Shown piece by piece: positions 61,918-64,000 of a stretch of 64,000 nucleotides of DNA. Location of the stretch: positions 62,001 to 126,000 of the forward strand of contig JALHRL010000005.1 of assembly GCA_022841465.1 (NCBI GenBank), written 5' to 3'. A program made the translations under genes and the position numbers. The notes below the pieces were generated by a model, which was not told the DNA's origin, did not search any database, and saw only the letters and a list, made by a program, of their open reading frames with translations. Positions within the stretch are counted from its first letter, which is position 1; every line of letters starts with the position of its first letter. The DNA is from Bacteroidia bacterium. Its GTDB lineage: Bacteria > Bacteroidota > Bacteroidia > B-17B0 > Aurantibacillaceae.

Positions 61918-62688
61918 TTAAAGTTTCCATGTTTCTAATTCGGGATAATAGTATTCCTTTACTGCGTTAACAGTGTTACCGCTTGCATTTTTTCCTTTAA
62001 GTTTATTAACTGTAAATGCTTTTAATAAGGAGGCATCAAAAGGTTTAAAAAAACTCTGCGTTTCTTCTTTTGTGTTTCCTTGTAACCACTCCTCTTGTTT
62101 TTCTTTTGGGATAATGAGTGGCATACGTGGCTCTATTTGTTTTGGGTTGTTGTGTATTTTTTGAAGTAACGAATTTGCTTTGGTAGTGATAATTGAAACA
62201 GTATTTATTATTTCTGCTGTTTCAGAATCTACCCATTCTTCCCATATCCCTCCAATAGCAAGGGGTTCATCGTTTTTACTGGAAATATAAAACGGATAGG
62301 TTTTATTATTAAAATGGTGATATTCGTAAAAGGCATCTAAATATATCAAGCATTTTTTTGAAAAGGCAGCGTTTTTAAAAGTGGGTTTTTCAAAAATAGT
62401 TTCGCAACGTGCGTTTAATGTTTGGTTAGCAATTTTTAATGCATCTTCTTTTGCTTTCACCCATTTTGGTATTAGGCCCCAATAAAAAAGTTGAGGGTAG
62501 TAGGGCTTTTCATTTGTGAATACAAGTAGTTTTGGATGGGCGTATGCATCTGCGAAATAATTTTTGTTAGATGCGGTTATAATAATTTCAAGTTGTTTTT
62601 GCAGTTCTTGAATTATTTTTTCATCATCACTGCGATGTTTAGCGTACTTAATAAGTTGCCGGGTTAAACTAACGGCGCTGTAACACAT
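61918..62688 (-). CDS. SOS response-associated peptidase (SRAP/YedK/HMCES family)
   Basis: 256 residues. SRAP proteins form a covalent link to abasic sites in single-stranded DNA through Cys2. The start is MCYS, so Cys2 is in place after Met removal, and this fixes the start. The active-site Glu is in DAFYEYHHF (the usual GFYEW). ARCETIFEKPTF and PRMPLII are further family motifs. The usual His just before RMP is replaced: the sequence is IHNNPKQIEPRMP, so the His is six or more residues off or absent. Eight bases after the YciI-like gene; probably one unit. Confidence 0.9.
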   Translation of the reverse strand: MCYSAVSLTRQLIKYAKHRSDDEKIIQELQKQLEIIITASNKNYFADAYAHPKLLVFTNEKPYYPQLFYWGLIPKWVKAKEDALKIANQTLNARCETIFEKPTFKNAAFSKKCLIYLDAFYEYHHFNNKTYPFYISSKNDEPLAIGGIWEEWVDSETAEIINTVSIITTKANSLLQKIHNNPKQIEPRMPLIIPKEKQEEWLQGNTKEETQSFFKPFDASLLKAFTVNKLKGKNASGNTVNAVKEYYYPELETWKL

Positions 62689-62695
62689 TAAAAAT

Positions 62696-62995
62696 TTAAT
62701 TCAAATTTAACTCAGGTAAGCCTGTTGGGGCAGTATCATGAAAAGCCAACTCGTGTATGCGAATAGTAACGAATTTAATAATTGGGAATTTTTTAATTAT
62801 AGCGTTTACCTCGTTTAAATCTACTGCTTCAATAAATATCCATAAATTTCTGCGATCCATGTCTAAAGAATAATTTAGTATTATTCTTTCTTCCATTAAA
62901 GTATTCACCACATTTCTTTGTGCCGGAATAATATCCCACATTTCGCTGTTAAAATGCTCAGGTAAACATAAATGCACCAAAAATACGTCTTTCAT
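62696..62995 (-). CDS. YciI/muconolactone isomerase-like small protein
   Basis: 99 residues from the ATG at 62995 (MKDVFLVHLCLPEHF). A longer frame exists but the extra residues overlap the promoter. Features of the dimeric alpha-beta barrel family: WDIIPAQRNVVNTLMEERIILNYSLDMDRRNLWIF, then IRIHELAFHDTAP. Related proteins include muconolactone delta-isomerase and YciI; the function of this branch is not known. First gene of a likely two-gene unit with the SRAP gene. Confidence 0.88.
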   Translation of the reverse strand: MKDVFLVHLCLPEHFNSEMWDIIPAQRNVVNTLMEERIILNYSLDMDRRNLWIFIEAVDLNEVNAIIKKFPIIKFVTIRIHELAFHDTAPTGLPELNLN

Positions 62996-63013
62996 TAGCG
63001 TTGTACTTATATT

Positions 63014-63021
63014 CAAATATA
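63014..63021 (-). promoter_or_regulatory. putative -7 promoter element for the YciI-like/SRAP unit
   Basis: Minus strand reads TATATTTG, 18 bp before the ATG at 62995 and just after the stop of the upstream gene. Confidence 0.45.
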
Positions 63022-63036
63022 CAAAAAAAAACAATA

Positions 63037-64000
63037 TTATTCCCGAACATAAGCGCCGGCCCAAACCGTTGCTGTACGGGCAGTTCCTTTAATATCTAAA
63101 GGAAATTTAGACGCGTCGGAAAGTGCAGTTGTACCGGTAAAAGGTCCCGCTAAACTATTTGCGCCAATACTAAAATTATAATTCCGGTAATCTTTAAAAT
63201 CGCTATGCACATTGGTTTTATTATTATCAAATTTTGTAGCATCACCTGTATTTATATTTGTACGAAGCATGCAGCTACTAAAAAAATATCTTGGAGGTAA
63301 ACTTGCATTGGTGGTATTAACATCTAAAGCAATTTCATTAGGTAAATCACCTTCAATAATGCAGTTGCCAAAATAACAAGTGTCAAGCGGTAAAACTTGC
63401 CCGGGATAAAAATTATTAATTCTTAAGGTGCTTAATGTGCGCGTTTCTTTATTAAAATAGTTTGCAAAAGTACAATGTGTAAATTTATAATTGCCACCAA
63501 GTTCAAGATTTACGCAATGTTCGCCACAATTTCCAATAACATTATTACCGCCATTAATATTAAAAGCTAAACCGTACATTCCCCATTTACTCATGTTGTA
63601 AATTTGTGTATTGGTTATTTTTAATCGTTTGGGTTCGTTAAAATTACTTCCTAATAATTCTGCTTGTACTCCAATAAATCCATTTTTTATAATGGCGTAG
63701 TTAATTTCATTATTTAAACTTCCTTCGTTTATCCAAATTCTATCCCACTGTCCGGGTTCATCTAAATATTCCGACTCTCTTCTTGCTCCTGTAAACAAAA
63801 CTTCGTTACCCAGACTGCCGTTTACTTTTAGCTGTCCGTAACGATAAACCCATAAACCTGCTTTGTTGTTAAAATATAATCGGGTACCTGCATTTATTGT
63901 GAGTTTTTGTGCGCTGTCAACTACCAGCCAGCCATAAATAACGTGTGGCTTATCGTTGTTCCAGGTAGTATCAACATTTGGGTTGCTGCTTATTAAAGAG
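63037..64000 (-). CDS. right-handed parallel beta-helix surface protein (5' end outside window)
   Basis: 321 codons are visible; the frame is open to the right edge with no start, so only the C-terminal part is seen. Repeated short strands such as YGWLVVDSAQKLTINAG, RLYFNNKAGLWVYRYG, LKVNGSLGNEVLFTG and IKNGFIGVQAELLGS, with Asn/Gly turns and CTFANYFNKE, fit a beta-helix of the polymorphic or pectate-lyase-like kind. It ends GTARTATVWAGAYVRE with no T9SS sorting domain, so it may be a lipoprotein or otherwise anchored. An internal TTG at 63798 could be mistaken for a start. Confidence 0.8.
   Translation of the reverse strand, partial: SLISSNPNVDTTWNNDKPHVIYGWLVVDSAQKLTINAGTRLYFNNKAGLWVYRYGQLKVNGSLGNEVLFTGARRESEYLDEPGQWDRIWINEGSLNNEINYAIIKNGFIGVQAELLGSNFNEPKRLKITNTQIYNMSKWGMYGLAFNINGGNNVIGNCGEHCVNLELGGNYKFTHCTFANYFNKETRTLSTLRINNFYPGQVLPLDTCYFGNCIIEGDLPNEIALDVNTTNASLPPRYFFSSCMLRTNINTGDATKFDNNKTNVHSDFKDYRNYNFSIGANSLAGPFTGTTALSDASKFPLDIKGTARTATVWAGAYVRE

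Overview
The window is AT-rich bacterial chromosome from a member of the Bacteroidota, probably a free-living, protein-secreting lineage with a type IX secretion system (T9SS). Several things support this. The T9SS core gene gldM is present, and four proteins carry, or probably carry, T9SS C-terminal sorting signals (type A and type B/gliding-associated). Secreted proteins have SprB/CHU_C-like features, and outer-membrane barrels of the CarboxypepD_reg/plug/OMP type and DUF5723 type occur. The primary sigma factor is of the short Bacteroidota type, and many genes have the TAnnTTTG -7 element. No rRNA, tRNA, CRISPR array, phage or transposase was found. The only mobile-looking piece is a small higBA toxin-antitoxin cassette flanked by imperfect direct repeats.

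Layout. 1-6.3 kb: end of a von Willebrand A protein (off the left edge), sucC, a lipoprotein/secreted-protein pair behind a large inverted repeat, a T9SS-sorted deiodinase/redoxin-like protein, and panB. 6.4-7.1 kb: higBA cassette. 7.2-14.3 kb: recA, a 578-bp non-coding stretch with a GC-rich structured repeat, a DUF6629 membrane protein, a TonB-receptor-like barrel, rpoD and mannose-1-phosphate guanylyltransferase. 14.4-16.3 kb: DEAD-box helicase. 16.4-22.9 kb: a second GC-rich repeat, then a tight four-gene minus-strand operon (lipoprotein, DUF5723 barrel, T9SS-sorted beta-propeller, PorE-like TPR/PD40/SPOR protein) that looks like one envelope machine. 22.9-24.6 kb: small membrane protein and ilvE. 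24.6-29.5 kb: a 1024-residue TPR protein and its partner barrel. 29.6-32.3 kb: ftsE, a coupled lipoprotein and a T9SS protein. 32.4-37.3 kb: MBOAT O-acyltransferase, AlgJ/AlgX-like partner and an S46 dipeptidyl peptidase with DPP11-type specificity. 37.3-39.5 kb: an unknown protein and a flavoprotein. 39.6-46.8 kb: a coupled plus-strand operon (unknown secreted protein, CapD/WbpM-like sugar dehydratase, PafA-like phosphatase, MFS transporter, CoA-binding protein, ElaA-type acetyltransferase, proC). 46.8-53.6 kb: nucleoid-associated protein, tail-specific protease, birA, rsfS and ftsH. 53.9-60.0 kb: a 2029-residue repeat-rich T9SS type-B adhesin-like protein. 60.1-64 kb: lone gldM, SRAP peptidase, a YciI/muconolactone-isomerase-like protein and a beta-helix protein running off the right edge.

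Taken together the window mixes housekeeping (TCA cycle, pantothenate, proline, branched-chain amino acids, recombination, transcription, proteolysis) with envelope biogenesis: T9SS export, surface polysaccharide synthesis and acetylation, and periplasmic peptide and phosphate scavenging. Genes are densely packed, often with 1-8 bp overlaps, and four convergent pairs abut or overlap at their stop codons. Functions below come from motif recognition in the translated sequence only; no database search was run.
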